The notes: generated by a model from the sequence alone, not told the origin. Counted from the stretch's first letter, positions 28,752-40,010 are shown. The stretch: DNA of 64,000 nucleotides from Cupriavidus sp. (GCA_031181345.1 JAPSLC010000003.1:110892-174891), one strand, 5' to 3'. Numbers and translations are program-made.

Positions 28752-29584
28752 CCTTGCAGCTTCAGCCGCTGCCAGATCGCCTTGGTCGCGCCGGCGGCGT
28801 TCAGCGTGTAGAAATGCAGCCCCGGCACGCCGCCGGCGAGCAGGCGTTCGCACAGCGCGGTCACCACGTCGAGTCCGAAGGCGCGGATCGCCTCGCGGTC
28901 GTCGCTGAAGCTCTCCAGCCGCTTGGCGACCCAGCGCGGCACCTCGGCGCCGCACATCTCCGAGAAGCGCATCAGCTGCGAGTAGTTGGTGATCGGCATG
29001 ATGCCCGGCACGATCGGCACATCCACGCCGAGCGCGCGCACATCGTCGACGAAGCGGAAGTAGGCGTCGGCGTTGAAGAAGTACTGCGTGATCGCCGAAT
29101 CGGCGCCGGCCTTGACCTTGCGCACGAAGTTCTCGAGATCGTGCCGCGGCGAGCGCGCCTGCGGGTGGTACTCGGGATAGGCGGCCACCTCGATCTGGAA
29201 CCAGTCGCCGGTTTCGGCGCGGATGAACTCGACCAGCTCGTTGGCGTAGCGGAATTCGCCGATCTCCCCCATGCCCGACGGCATGTCGCCGCGCAGCGCG
29301 ACGATATGGCGGATGCCGTTGTCGCGGTAGGTGCGCAGGATCTCGCGGATGCCCTCGCGGGTCGAGCCGACGCAGGACAGGTGCGGCGCGGCGTCGATGC
29401 CGTCACGCTGGATTTCCAGCACGGCGTCGAGCGTGCCCTGCTGCGTGGTGCCGCCGGCGCCGAACGTCACCGAGATGTATTTGGGCCCCAGCGGGGCCAG
29501 CTGTGCGCGGGTATTGCGCAGCTTTTCCCGGCCCTCGGGCGTCTTGGGCGGGAAAAACTCGAAGCTGTAGTAGCGGTCTTGCAT
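28748..29584 (-). CDS. metF: Methylenetetrahydrofolate reductase
   Basis: MQDRYYSFEFFPPKTPEGREKL...SVTFGAGGTTQ...ITQYFFN...VPGIMPITNYSQLMRFSEMCGAEVP. Confidence 0.97.
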   Translation of the reverse strand: MQDRYYSFEFFPPKTPEGREKLRNTRAQLAPLGPKYISVTFGAGGTTQQGTLDAVLEIQRDGIDAAPHLSCVGSTREGIREILRTYRDNGIRHIVALRGDMPSGMGEIGEFRYANELVEFIRAETGDWFQIEVAAYPEYHPQARSPRHDLENFVRKVKAGADSAITQYFFNADAYFRFVDDVRALGVDVPIVPGIMPITNYSQLMRFSEMCGAEVPRWVAKRLESFSDDREAIRAFGLDVVTALCERLLAGGVPGLHFYTLNAAGATKAIWQRLKLQG

Positions 29585-29633
29585 GATGGGTGGCGCCGCC
29601 GTCGAGGCGGCGCGGGAAGGAGAGCGCCCGGCG

Positions 29634-29987
29634 TCAGGCCACTTCGCGATCACGCAGCAGCAGGCCGGCCAGCAGGGTCGAGATCACGCTGTACAGCAGA
29701 GAACCGAGCAGCGCGGTCCAGAAGCCCGACACGACGAAGCCCGACAGCAGATTGCCGACGAACAGGAACAGCAGCGCGTTGATCACGAAGATGAACAGGC
29801 CCAGCGTCAGCAGCGTGACCGGCAGCGTCAGCAGCACCAGGATCGGCCGGATCAGCGTGTTGATGATGGCCAGCACCGCCGCCGCGATCATCGCCGAGCC
29901 GAAACCCCGTACTTCGATGCCGTCGACCACCGCGCTGATCGCGAACAGCGTCAGGGCGTTGATGATCCATACCGCCAGCAATCTCAT
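29634..29987 (-). CDS. Phage-holin-family (DUF360-like) integral membrane protein
   Basis: Four hydrophobic helices, MRLLAVWIINALTLFAISAVVDGIEVRGFGSAMIAAAVLAIINTLIRPILVLLTLPVTLLTLGLFIFVINALLF. Confidence 0.88.
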   Translation of the reverse strand: MRLLAVWIINALTLFAISAVVDGIEVRGFGSAMIAAAVLAIINTLIRPILVLLTLPVTLLTLGLFIFVINALLFLFVGNLLSGFVVSGFWTALLGSLLYSVISTLLAGLLLRDREVA

Positions 29988-30044
29988 GGCTACTCCTTGA
30001 GTGTCGGGTTTAGCAAGTCGGCATCCCGAGCCGGGGGTTGCTCC

Positions 30045-30166
30045 CCTCTCCCGCACGCGGGAGAGGGGTCGGGGGAGAGGGCAGGACGGCCCTGATACCA
30101 CCGTCATGGGCAAGGCAGCCGCCCTTGCCCTCTCCCCAACCCTCTCCCGCACGCGGGAGAGGGAGC
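30045..30166. repeat. REP-like palindromes, family A (two copies)
   Basis: cccctctcccgcacgcgggagagggg and ccctctcccgcacgcgggagaggg between the holin-like gene and ahcY. Confidence 0.85.
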
Positions 30167-30210
30167 ACGCCGTCGACAGGTCGACCGGCTCCGGCACGGA
30201 TCTGCCGTGT

Positions 30211-31629
<1,419 letters not shown>

Positions 31630-31755
31630 GTTTCACTCCGTCGAAGAGTGGGACGCCGGTGACGAAAGGGGGACGGGATCCTGGACGGCTGCGGGCCGAA
31701 AGGCTTGACGCAGCGTGCGGATAGGTCGACTCGCCACCGTGCGAACCACGGTTCA

Positions 31756-31845
31756 GCGAGCGCCGTTGAAGACATTCCGAGCCTGGCGGATGGCAGAATG
31801 CGGGGTTGGGCCCGCGCGCCGTCCGTTGCAACGCTCCTCGGAGTG
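31756..31845 (-). ncRNA. SAH riboswitch (ahcY leader)
   Basis: Reverse strand: CCGAGGAGCGTTGCAACGG ... CCAGGCTCGGAATG...CAACGGCGCTCGC, the conserved core of the S-adenosylhomocysteine riboswitch, ~130 nt upstream of ahcY. Confidence 0.9.
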
Positions 31846-31965
31846 GCGGTATTGTACCTGCCCTGCGCGGCGACGGTGTGCCGCTCTCCGAATTCTTTTC
31901 GGCAGTTCCGGATCCGCTCGGCAACCCGTCGCCGGCCGTTCCCGGACCTCGCCTTTCGACTCGCT

Positions 31966-32793
31966 ATGACCGCCCTTCCCCCGCGTACCCTGACCATCGC
32001 CGGCTCCGACTCCGGTGGCGGCGCCGGCATCCAGGCCGACCTGAAGACCTTCGCCGCGCTCGGCTGCTACGGCATGAGCGCGATCACCGCGATCACGGCC
32101 CAGAACACGCTCGGCGTGACGGGCGTGCACGCGATCCCGGCGCAGATGGTGGCGGCGCAGATCGACGCGGTCGCCACCGATATCGGCATCGACGCCGCCA
32201 AGACCGGCATGCTGGGGACGGCGGCGATCGTCGAGGCGGTGGCCGCCGCGGCCGACCGCCACGGCCTGCGCAAGCTGGTGGTCGATCCGGTGATGGTCGC
32301 CACCTCCGGCGCGACGCTGTCGGACGACGCCACCGCGCAGGCGATGGTGCGGCTGCTGTTCCCCCGCGCGCTGCTGGTCACGCCCAACCTGCCCGAGGCC
32401 TCCTACCTGCTGGGCCGGCCGGTCACGCGCCGTGCCGACATGGAGCGCGCCGCGCAGCAGCTGATCGAACTTGGCTGCCAGGCGGTGCTGCTCAAGGGCG
32501 GCCATCTGGCCGAGGCGGGCGCGCAAGACAGCCTGGACGACCTGCTGATGAGCGCCGACGGCAGCGTGCGCGTGTTCAGCCATCCGCGCATCGATACCCG
32601 CAACCTGCACGGCACCGGCTGCACGCTGGCCGCCGCGATCGCCTCGCAACTGGCGCGCGGCGACGCGCTGGAACAGGCGGTCGGCACTGCGCTGGACTTT
32701 GTCGCCAAGGCCATTGCAGCGGGCGCGGACCTGCGGCTCGGGGCCGGCAACGGCCCGCTGAACCACGGCTTCGCGCCGCGGGTGTTGGGGTGA
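31966..32793 (+). CDS. thiD: Hydroxymethylpyrimidine/phosphomethylpyrimidine kinase
   Basis: [39 protein letters not shown]...DPVMVATSG...[14 protein letters not shown]. Confidence 0.96.
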   Translation: MTALPPRTLTIAGSDSGGGAGIQADLKTFAALGCYGMSAITAITAQNTLGVTGVHAIPAQMVAAQIDAVATDIGIDAAKTGMLGTAAIVEAVAAAADRHGLRKLVVDPVMVATSGATLSDDATAQAMVRLLFPRALLVTPNLPEASYLLGRPVTRRADMERAAQQLIELGCQAVLLKGGHLAEAGAQDSLDDLLMSADGSVRVFSHPRIDTRNLHGTGCTLAAAIASQLARGDALEQAVGTALDFVAKAIAAGADLRLGAGNGPLNHGFAPRVLG

Positions 32794-32814
32794 TGGCGGT
32801 TTTGCGGACGCTGG

Positions 32815-33045
32815 ATGGCCCTCTCCCCCGGCCCCTCTCCCGCAAGCGGGCGAGGGGGGCAAACCAGCGATAACGTCAGCAAGATCGACGCCCTCTCGAA
32901 AACCTCATCCCTTCTCCCCCGGGCGGTCGAAGGGAGATCACCGGCGATAGCGTCAGCAAGGTCGACGCCCTCACGGAAACCTCACTCCCCTCTCCCGCTT
33001 GCGGGAGAGGGGTGGGGGAGAGGGGTGGGGGAGAGGGCAAAGGGC
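32815..33045. repeat. REP-like palindrome cluster, family A, with 77-bp direct repeat
   Basis: cccctctcccgcaagcgggcgagggg; cttctcccccgggcggtcgaaggg; cccctctcccgcttgcgggagagggg; spacer gcgata(a/g)cgtcagcaag(a/g)tcgacgccctc repeated at 32867 and 32944. Confidence 0.85.
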
Positions 33046-33077
33046 GCCCGGCCAGCCAATGCGGCCAACCTCTGCCC

Positions 33078-33554
33078 TCAATTCCCCCCGGCCGCCAACG
33101 GCACCAGCTTGAACGCCGCCCGCGCCACGCACACCACGTTCCCCGCCGCGTCCTTGACCTCGCCGTCGCAGAACGCGATGCGCGCGCCGCGCCGCATGCA
33201 GCGGGCTTCGAAGGTCAGCTCGCCGCGCGCGGCGGCCAGGAAGTGGGTCGACATGTCGATCGTGATCACGCCGGTCTCCAGCGGCGCATGCGAGCGCGCC
33301 GCGCCGCTGAGCGTGAAGTCCAGCACCGCCATCAGCGTGCCGCCATGCACATCGCCACGGCTGTTGACCAGCGCGGGATTCGCCGGCAGCCGCGTCTGGC
33401 ACAGCCCCTCCTCGATATGGACGGGCTGCAGGCCCAGATGCCGCATCAGCGGGACGTCGATGCCGAAATAGGGCTTTTCGGCCGTGCCCGGGGCAACCGG
33501 AACGATCTGGGGGCCGACCTGCGGGACGATTTGCGCACTGCTTTCCAAAACCAC
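33078..33554 (-). CDS. PaaI-family (hotdog) thioesterase
   Basis: LVNSRGDVHGGTLMAVLDFTLSGAARSH...TIDMSTHFLAAARGELTFEARCMRRGARIAFCDGEVKDAAGNVVCVARAAF. Confidence 0.88.
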   Translation of the reverse strand: MVLESSAQIVPQVGPQIVPVAPGTAEKPYFGIDVPLMRHLGLQPVHIEEGLCQTRLPANPALVNSRGDVHGGTLMAVLDFTLSGAARSHAPLETGVITIDMSTHFLAAARGELTFEARCMRRGARIAFCDGEVKDAAGNVVCVARAAFKLVPLAAGGN

Positions 33555-33558
33555 TTCC

Positions 33559-33771
33559 TTACTCGAGTTCGATCACGACCTGGCCCTCGGCGACCGCATC
33601 GCCGGGTTGCACCAGGATGGCCTTGACGACGCCGGCCTGCTCGGACTCGAGCGGGATTTCCATCTTCATCGACTCGATGGTCATCACGGCATCGCCGGGC
33701 GCAATGGTAGCGCCAACTTGCACCTCGACGGCGCAGACATGGCCGGCGACGGCCGCTTCGATTTGCTTCAT
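33559..33771 (-). CDS. Biotin carboxyl carrier protein (small, 70 aa)
   Basis: Biotinylation motif ESMKMEIPLESEQAGVVKAILVQPGDAVAEGQVVIEL. Confidence 0.92.
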   Translation of the reverse strand: MKQIEAAVAGHVCAVEVQVGATIAPGDAVMTIESMKMEIPLESEQAGVVKAILVQPGDAVAEGQVVIELE

Positions 33772-33785
33772 GGGGAACTCCGGGA

Positions 33786-35204
33786 TCAGGATGTCAGGGG
33801 GGATGCGGGTGCCGGCGTCGCGCCGGTGGTCATCGTTCCGCCGGACAGCACGCGCTGCGCGAGGCCCGTATCGATGCGTCCGGCGATGAATTCGTCGTCT
33901 GCCAGCACCCGCTGGATGAAAGGGATATTGGTTTTGACGCCCTCGATGGCGAAGGCGTCCAGCGCCGCGCGCAGCCGCGCAATCGCCTGCGCGCGATCGG
34001 CACCGGTGGCGATCACCTTGGCCAGCATCGGGTCGTAGTAAGGCGTGACACGGCCGCCCTCGGCATAGCCGGTCTCGACCCGTACGCCCTCGTCCACCGG
34101 CGGCCGATACACGGTCAGCGGCCCGGGCGACGGCAGGAAGCGCACCGGGTCCTCGGCATAGACGCGCGCCTCGATCGCATGGCCGCGCAGCCGCACCGGC
34201 GCGGGCAACACCGCCTCGATCGGCTCGCCGCGCGCCAGCCGCAGCTGCGCCGCGACGATGTCGATGCCGGTCACCTGCTCGGTGACCGCATGCTCGACCT
34301 GCAAGCGCGTATTGAGCTCGAGGAAGACGAAGCCGGTCGCGGGCGTGTACAGCATCTCGACGGTGCCGATCACGTCGTAGCCGAGCGTCGCCAGCAGCGT
34401 GGCCAGGCGCCTGGCCATCGCGTCGATCTCGTCGGCCGGCACGTCAGGCGCGCGCGCCTCCTCGATGACCTTCTGGTGGCGTCGCTGCACCGAGCAGTCG
34501 CGCTCGCCCAGCACGCGCACGCCGCCGTAGCGGTCGGCCAGCACCTGGAACTCGATATGGCGCGGCCGCTCGATCAGCTTCTCCAGATACAGCTCGGCCT
34601 GGCCGAAGCTGCGCTGCGCGACCGAGCGCGCGCGCTGCCATGCCGCGGCCAGTTCGCTCTCGTCGCGCGCCGGCAGCATGCCGATGCCGCCGCCGCCGCC
34701 CGCCGGCTTGATCAGCACCGGATAGCCGATGCGTGCGGCGGCCTTGGCGACGACCTCCGGGTCGTCGGGCAGCACGGCGCTGCTCGGCGTCATCGGCATG
34801 CCGTGGGTCGCCATCAGCGCGCGCGCCTCGGTCTTGTGACCGAGCCGGCGAATCCAGCACGACGACGGACCGATGAAACACAGGCCCGCCGCCTCGACGC
34901 GCTCGGCAAAGCCGGCGTTCTCCGACAGGAAGCCGTAGCCCGGATGCACGCCGTCGGCTCCATGCTCGCGCGCGATCTGCAGCAGCGCGTCCTGGTTCAG
35001 ATAGCTCTGCAGCGGCGGCCCCTCGCCCAGACGCACGCGCACCGTGGCCTGCTGCAGGTAGGGCAGCTCGGCATCGGCGTCGGAATAGACCGCGATCGAC
35101 TCGATGCCCTGCGCGTTCAGCGCGCGCAGGATGCGCGCGGCCACCGCGCCGCGGTTGGCGACCAGCACACGGCGCAACGGACGGATCTGCAATTTGGGCG
35201 TCAT
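33786..35204 (-). CDS. Acetyl-/acyl-CoA carboxylase biotin carboxylase subunit
   Basis: RRVLVANRGAVAARILRAL, VHPGYGFLSENAGFAE, GGGGGIGM, RDCSVQRRHQKVIEEAR, FLELNTRLQVEHAVTEQVTGID. Confidence 0.95.
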   Translation of the reverse strand: MTPKLQIRPLRRVLVANRGAVAARILRALNAQGIESIAVYSDADAELPYLQQATVRVRLGEGPPLQSYLNQDALLQIAREHGADGVHPGYGFLSENAGFAERVEAAGLCFIGPSSCWIRRLGHKTEARALMATHGMPMTPSSAVLPDDPEVVAKAAARIGYPVLIKPAGGGGGIGMLPARDESELAAAWQRARSVAQRSFGQAELYLEKLIERPRHIEFQVLADRYGGVRVLGERDCSVQRRHQKVIEEARAPDVPADEIDAMARRLATLLATLGYDVIGTVEMLYTPATGFVFLELNTRLQVEHAVTEQVTGIDIVAAQLRLARGEPIEAVLPAPVRLRGHAIEARVYAEDPVRFLPSPGPLTVYRPPVDEGVRVETGYAEGGRVTPYYDPMLAKVIATGADRAQAIARLRAALDAFAIEGVKTNIPFIQRVLADDEFIAGRIDTGLAQRVLSGGTMTTGATPAPASPLTS

Positions 35205-37366
35205 CGCGGCACCTCGCCATCGGCAACGCGCCGCACCACCACGGCATCGACGATCACCGGAGCGGCATCGCCGCGCGCCACGATCACCGGATTGGCATCG
35301 ACCGACTCTGCCGCACGGCCGGCCTCGCTGCCGGCGAACCAGTCGCCCAGCGCGACCAGCATCGCCGCGAGCCGCTCGGCATCGACCGCCGGCATGCCCC
35401 GCACCGCGCCGAACGCGCGGGCGATATGCAGGCGGCCGATGGCCTCGCGCGCCTGCGCGGCCGAGAACGGCGCGGGCAGGAACTGCACGTCGTCCAGCGC
35501 CTCGACCAGCACGCCGCCCTGCCCGATCATCACGACCGGCCCGTAGACCGGATCCCGATGCGCGCCGATCGCGAGTTCGAACGCTCCCTTGTGCTGACGC
35601 GCGATCAGCACGCCGCCATGCTCGACGCCCTGCTCGGCCGCCAGCGTGGCCAGCCTGGCATCAAGCTCGTCGAAGGCGGCCAGCACGCGTGCCTCGCTGT
35701 CGAGGCCGAGGCACACCAGCCCGTACTCGGACTTGTGCGTGATCGACGCCGACACGCCCTTGGCGACCACCGGCAAACCCAGCTCGGCGACGGCACGCCG
35801 CACCTGCTCGCGGTCGCGGCACAGGCGATGGGCGACCGCCGGCAAGCCGGCCGCCGCCAGCTGGGCCAGGCTTTGCACTTCGTCGAGGGTGGCGGTTGAT
35901 GATGCCGTTGCATGGCTAATCAAAGCCGACACCGCCGGCGCCGCCAGCACCGCGGCACGCCCCTGCACATAGCGCGACAGCAGCCCCAGCGCGCGCATCG
36001 CCGCGCGCTCGCTGTCGAACACCGGCACGCCATGCTGGCGGAAGGCCTGCGCGACCCACTCCTGATTGGCGCTGACCACGACCGGCACGCCGCTGGCCGA
36101 GGCAAAGCGCCCGGTCTGCGCCGAGAAGTCGTCGAAGTCGTAACCCTCGCCGCCGATCGGGAAGCCGACGTGAATCATGTCGGCAGCCCCGCGTTCGGCC
36201 ACCGCGTCGAGCGTGCGGCCGAAGATCTGCGGCTGACCCAGCAGGGCCGTGGTCATGTCGATCGGGTTGCGCGCGCTGACGTAGCTTGGCAGCACGGCGC
36301 GCAGCGCCTCGGTGCCGGCCGCGTCGAACTCGACCAGGCGCAGCCCCTCGTCCTCGGCCGCGTCGGCCGCCAGCACGCAGGTCGCGCCGGAATTGCTGAT
36401 CGCCACCACGCCATCGCCGCGCGGCCGCTGGCCGCCGACGAAGACCTGGCAGTACTCGGCCAGCTCGCGGAAGTCCGCCACGCGCACGATGCCATGCCGG
36501 CGCAGGAAGGCATCGGCGAGCGCGTCCTCGCCGGCCAGCGCGCCGGTGTGCGAGCTTGCCGTCAGCTGGCCGGCGCGCGTGCGGCCCGCCTTGACGGCGA
36601 GGATCGGCACGTCGCGCTCGTGCGCCAGCCGAGCGGCCTGCGCCAGCACCTGTGGATCGCGCAGCGACTCGATATAGAGCAGCACCACGCGAACCTGCTC
36701 GTCGTGCAGCACCGCGCGCACGACCTCGGCGGCGCTGACGTCGGCCTCGTTGCCGGTGGCGACCATATAGCGCACGCCGATGCCCTTGCGGCGCAGTCCG
36801 CCATAGACAATGGCCGACCCTGCGCCGCTCTGGCTGACGATGGCGACCGGACCGTCCTGGCCTGCCTCCTCATTGATCATCGTCGAGAAATGCGCGATCG
36901 CGCCGCTGGCGAAATTGGCCAGGCCCTGCGTGTTCGGGCCGAACAGCCGCAGCCCCCCGGCGCGGGCACGTTCGACCAGCCGCCGCTGCTGCGCCGCGCC
37001 CGCCTCGCCCAATTCGGCGAAGCCCGAGGAATAGATCACCGCGCCGCGCGCGCCGATCGCCAGGCAGCGGTCGATCGCCTGCTCGACCTCCGTACCGGGC
37101 ACGCTGATCACGACCAGGTCGGGCGAGGCCGGCAACGCGTCCAGCGACGGGTAGGCGGCCAGCCCCTGGATCGTCGCGCGATTCGGATTGACCGGATAGA
37201 TTGCGCCGGCAAAGCCGTGCCGGCGCATGTAGTCGATCGGCCGGCCGCCGGCCTTGACCGTGTTGTCGGAGGCGCCGAGCACGGCGACCGAGCGCGGCGA
37301 CAGCAGCGACAGCAGCGCGCTGCCGTCGTCGGCCGGCGCCGCCGGATTGGCATGAAGATCCGTCAT
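35201..37366 (-). CDS. Acetate--CoA ligase (ADP-forming)-like fused alpha/beta acyl-CoA synthetase
   Basis: SVAVLGASDNTVKAGGRPIDYMRRHGF...SQSGAGSAI...GTGN-like...ATP-grasp HRLCRDREQVRRAVAELGLPVVAKGVSASITHKSEYGLV. Confidence 0.92.
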   Translation of the reverse strand: MTDLHANPAAPADDGSALLSLLSPRSVAVLGASDNTVKAGGRPIDYMRRHGFAGAIYPVNPNRATIQGLAAYPSLDALPASPDLVVISVPGTEVEQAIDRCLAIGARGAVIYSSGFAELGEAGAAQQRRLVERARAGGLRLFGPNTQGLANFASGAIAHFSTMINEEAGQDGPVAIVSQSGAGSAIVYGGLRRKGIGVRYMVATGNEADVSAAEVVRAVLHDEQVRVVLLYIESLRDPQVLAQAARLAHERDVPILAVKAGRTRAGQLTASSHTGALAGEDALADAFLRRHGIVRVADFRELAEYCQVFVGGQRPRGDGVVAISNSGATCVLAADAAEDEGLRLVEFDAAGTEALRAVLPSYVSARNPIDMTTALLGQPQIFGRTLDAVAERGAADMIHVGFPIGGEGYDFDDFSAQTGRFASASGVPVVVSANQEWVAQAFRQHGVPVFDSERAAMRALGLLSRYVQGRAAVLAAPAVSALISHATASSTATLDEVQSLAQLAAAGLPAVAHRLCRDREQVRRAVAELGLPVVAKGVSASITHKSEYGLVCLGLDSEARVLAAFDELDARLATLAAEQGVEHGGVLIARQHKGAFELAIGAHRDPVYGPVVMIGQGGVLVEALDDVQFLPAPFSAAQAREAIGRLHIARAFGAVRGMPAVDAERLAAMLVALGDWFAGSEAGRAAESVDANPVIVARGDAAPVIVDAVVVRRVADGEVPR

Positions 37367-37370
37367 CGCG

Positions 37371-38375
37371 TCATTCCACCTTGACCTTGGCTTCGCTGGC
37401 CACGCGCTTCCACTTGGCGAGCTCGGCCTGCACGAAGCCGCCGAACTGATCGGCCGACATCGTGCCCGGCGTCGTGGCCGACTGCGCGAGGCTCGCCTTC
37501 GAGTCCGGCGCATTCATGCTCTTGACCGCCTCGCGGTTCAGCCGGTCGACGATCGGCTTGGGCAGATTGGCCGGCCCGTAGAAGCCGATCCAGGTGGTCG
37601 CCTCGTAGCCGGCCACGCCCTGCTCGGCGATGGTCGGCACATTCGGCAGCGCGTCGCTGCGCTTGGCCGAGGTCATGCCGATTGCCTTGACCTTGCCGTC
37701 CTTGACGTACGGCGCCATCGTCATCGCGTCGTGGAACAGCGCCGGGATCTGCCCGCCGAGCAGGTCGGCCATCGCCGGCGTGGCGCCCTTGTAGGGGATA
37801 TGGACCATCGGCGCCTGGGTCATCAGCTTCAGCAGCTCGCCCGACATATGGGTCGCGCCGCCGATACTCGACGAGCCGAACGACAGCCCCTCCTTCTGCT
37901 TCTTTGCATAGGCGATGAATTCGGGCAGCGTCGAGGCCGGGATGTTGTTGTTGACGACCAGCACGTTGGGCGTCGTCGCCAGCAGCGCGATCGGCGTGAA
38001 GTCCTTCGCCGCGTCGTACGGCAGCGTGCCGCGCACCGCGGGATTGATCACATGGTGCGTCGCCGAGACCAGCAGCGTGTAGCCGTCGGGCTTGGCGCGC
38101 GCCACCATCTCGGTGCCGATCTGCCCGCTGGCACCGGCGCGGTTCTCGACCACGACCGGCTGCTTCAGATCGACGGCGATGTCCTTGGCGATGCGGCGCG
38201 CCAGCACGTCGGTCATGCCGCCGGCCGGGAACGGCACGATGATGGTGACCGGCTTGCTCGGCCAGTTCTCCTGCGCGGCCGCAGTGCCGGGCACGATGGC
38301 CGCCGCGGCGGCCATGGCACTGATGGCGGCCAGCGCCAGCGTGGCGCGGCGCATCGGTCGATGGGTACGTTTCAT
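37371..38375 (-). CDS. Tripartite tricarboxylate transporter substrate-binding protein (Bug/TctC family)
   Basis: Signal peptide; WPSKPVTIIVPFPAGGMTDVLARRIAKDIAVDLKQPVVVENRAGASGQIGTEMVARAKPDGYTLL. Confidence 0.95.
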   Translation of the reverse strand: MKRTHRPMRRATLALAAISAMAAAAAIVPGTAAAQENWPSKPVTIIVPFPAGGMTDVLARRIAKDIAVDLKQPVVVENRAGASGQIGTEMVARAKPDGYTLLVSATHHVINPAVRGTLPYDAAKDFTPIALLATTPNVLVVNNNIPASTLPEFIAYAKKQKEGLSFGSSSIGGATHMSGELLKLMTQAPMVHIPYKGATPAMADLLGGQIPALFHDAMTMAPYVKDGKVKAIGMTSAKRSDALPNVPTIAEQGVAGYEATTWIGFYGPANLPKPIVDRLNREAVKSMNAPDSKASLAQSATTPGTMSADQFGGFVQAELAKWKRVASEAKVKVE

Positions 38376-38462
38376 GATGGTCTCCTTGATGTTGGCTGTC
38401 GTTGTTGTTGGTCGTGGTTGTCGTGGTCGCTGTCCTTGCCGATCCTTCGCGGCAGCCCTTCC

Positions 38463-40010
38463 TCATGGCCGGATGCCGAACTTGCGCACGCCCGCCTCGC
38501 GCAGCGGCGCGGCCAGGTTGGCGAACTCGCACAGCAGCGCCCGCGTGTCGCGCGGATCGATGATGTCCTCGATGACGAAGGCCTCGGCGCTGCGGAACGG
38601 CGAGGTCAGGCTGCGCACGCGCTGCTCGATCTCGGCACGCTTCTGCACCGGATCGTCGGCGCCTTCGATCTCGGCCTTGTACGCGACCTCGAGCCCGCCC
38701 TCGATCGGCAGCGAGCCCCAGTTGCCCGAAGGCCAGGCATAGCGAAAGTTGAAGCGGCCCATGTGCTGGTGCGCGGCAGCGGCCACGCCATAGGCGCGCC
38801 GCAGGATCACCGAGCACCACGGCACCGTGGCCTGATAGACCGCGGCCAGTGCCCGCACGCCGTAGCGCATCGTTCCGGCTTTCTCGGCTTCCAAGCCGAT
38901 CTGGAAGCCCGCGATGTCGACCAGGTTGATCACCGGCAGATGGAAGGCCTCGGCCATGTCGACGAAGCGCGTGAATTTTTCGGCGGTGGCGCTGTCCCAG
39001 CCGCCGCCGTAGTAGTACGGGTCGCTGGCCACCACGGCGACCGGCCAGCCGTCGACGCGCGCCAGTCCCGTGACGATGGCCCGGCCCCAATGTCGGCCGA
39101 TCTCGAAGAAGGAGCCCGAGTCGACCAGCGTCTGCACGATCGGGCGGATCTTGTAGACCGCGCGGCCGTCGCGCGGGATCGCCGACAGCAGCCATTCGTC
39201 GCGCCGCGCCGGATCGTCGGCCGGCTCCGCCCGCGGCGGCAGCTCGAACACCGAGGTCGGCAGATAGGACAGGAACTGGCGGGCGCGCGCGAAGGCTTCT
39301 TCCTCGCTCGCCACCTCGTCGTCGACCACGCCGTTGCGCGTGTGGATATGGCTGCCGCCCAGCTCGTTCTTGGTCAGGTGCTGGCCGATGCGCGCGACCA
39401 CCGGCGGGCCGGCGTTGAACAGCTGCGAGGTCTCCTTGACCATCAGCGAGTAGTGGCTGGCCGCGACCCGTGCCGCGCCCATGCCGGCCACCGAGCCCAG
39501 CGCCAGCGACACCACCGGCACCACCGACATGTTCTCGACCACGTGCTGCCACACCTTCATGGTTGGGATCAGCGTATGGCCCTTGGTCTCGATATTGCGC
39601 ACCGATCCGCCGCCGCCGGTGCCGTCGACCAGCCGCACCATCGGCAACCGCAGGTCGCGCGCCATCTTCTCGGCGTGGACCAGCTTGTCGCCGACCGCGC
39701 CGTCGTTGGCGCCGCCGCGCACGGTGAAGTCGTCGCCGACCAGCACCACCGGGCGGCCATCGACGCGGGCCCGTCCCATCACCAGATTGGCCGGCGTGAA
39801 GCCGACCAGCCGGCCGTTGCTGTCGTACTGGCCGCTGCCGGTCAGGCTGCCGACCTCATGGAAGGAGCCGGGGTCGGCCAGCGCATCGATGCGCTCGCGC
39901 ACCGTCAGCTTGCCGGCGTCCTTGTGCCGCTGGACCTTGTCCGGCCCGCCCAGTTGGGCCGCCAGCTGGCGGCGGTAGGCCAGTTCATCGATTTCGGGTT
40001 GCCACGACAC
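38463..40010 (-). CDS. Acyl-CoA carboxylase beta (carboxyltransferase) subunit
   Basis: (GTG)SWQPEIDELAYRRQLAAQLGGPDKVQRHKDAGKLTVRERIDALADPGSFHEVGSLTG...; CT domain motifs; GGAG SD upstream of GTG. Confidence 0.93.
   Translation of the reverse strand: MSWQPEIDELAYRRQLAAQLGGPDKVQRHKDAGKLTVRERIDALADPGSFHEVGSLTGSGQYDSNGRLVGFTPANLVMGRARVDGRPVVLVGDDFTVRGGANDGAVGDKLVHAEKMARDLRLPMVRLVDGTGGGGSVRNIETKGHTLIPTMKVWQHVVENMSVVPVVSLALGSVAGMGAARVAASHYSLMVKETSQLFNAGPPVVARIGQHLTKNELGGSHIHTRNGVVDDEVASEEEAFARARQFLSYLPTSVFELPPRAEPADDPARRDEWLLSAIPRDGRAVYKIRPIVQTLVDSGSFFEIGRHWGRAIVTGLARVDGWPVAVVASDPYYYGGGWDSATAEKFTRFVDMAEAFHLPVINLVDIAGFQIGLEAEKAGTMRYGVRALAAVYQATVPWCSVILRRAYGVAAAAHQHMGRFNFRYAWPSGNWGSLPIEGGLEVAYKAEIEGADDPVQKRAEIEQRVRSLTSPFRSAEAFVIEDIIDPRDTRALLCEFANLAAPLREAGVRKFGIRP

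Noticed and set aside
32867-33000. Possible CRISPR array (two 77-bp units)
   Set aside because: Only two imperfect units with palindromic ends and no short spacers; fits REP/BIME-type repeats.
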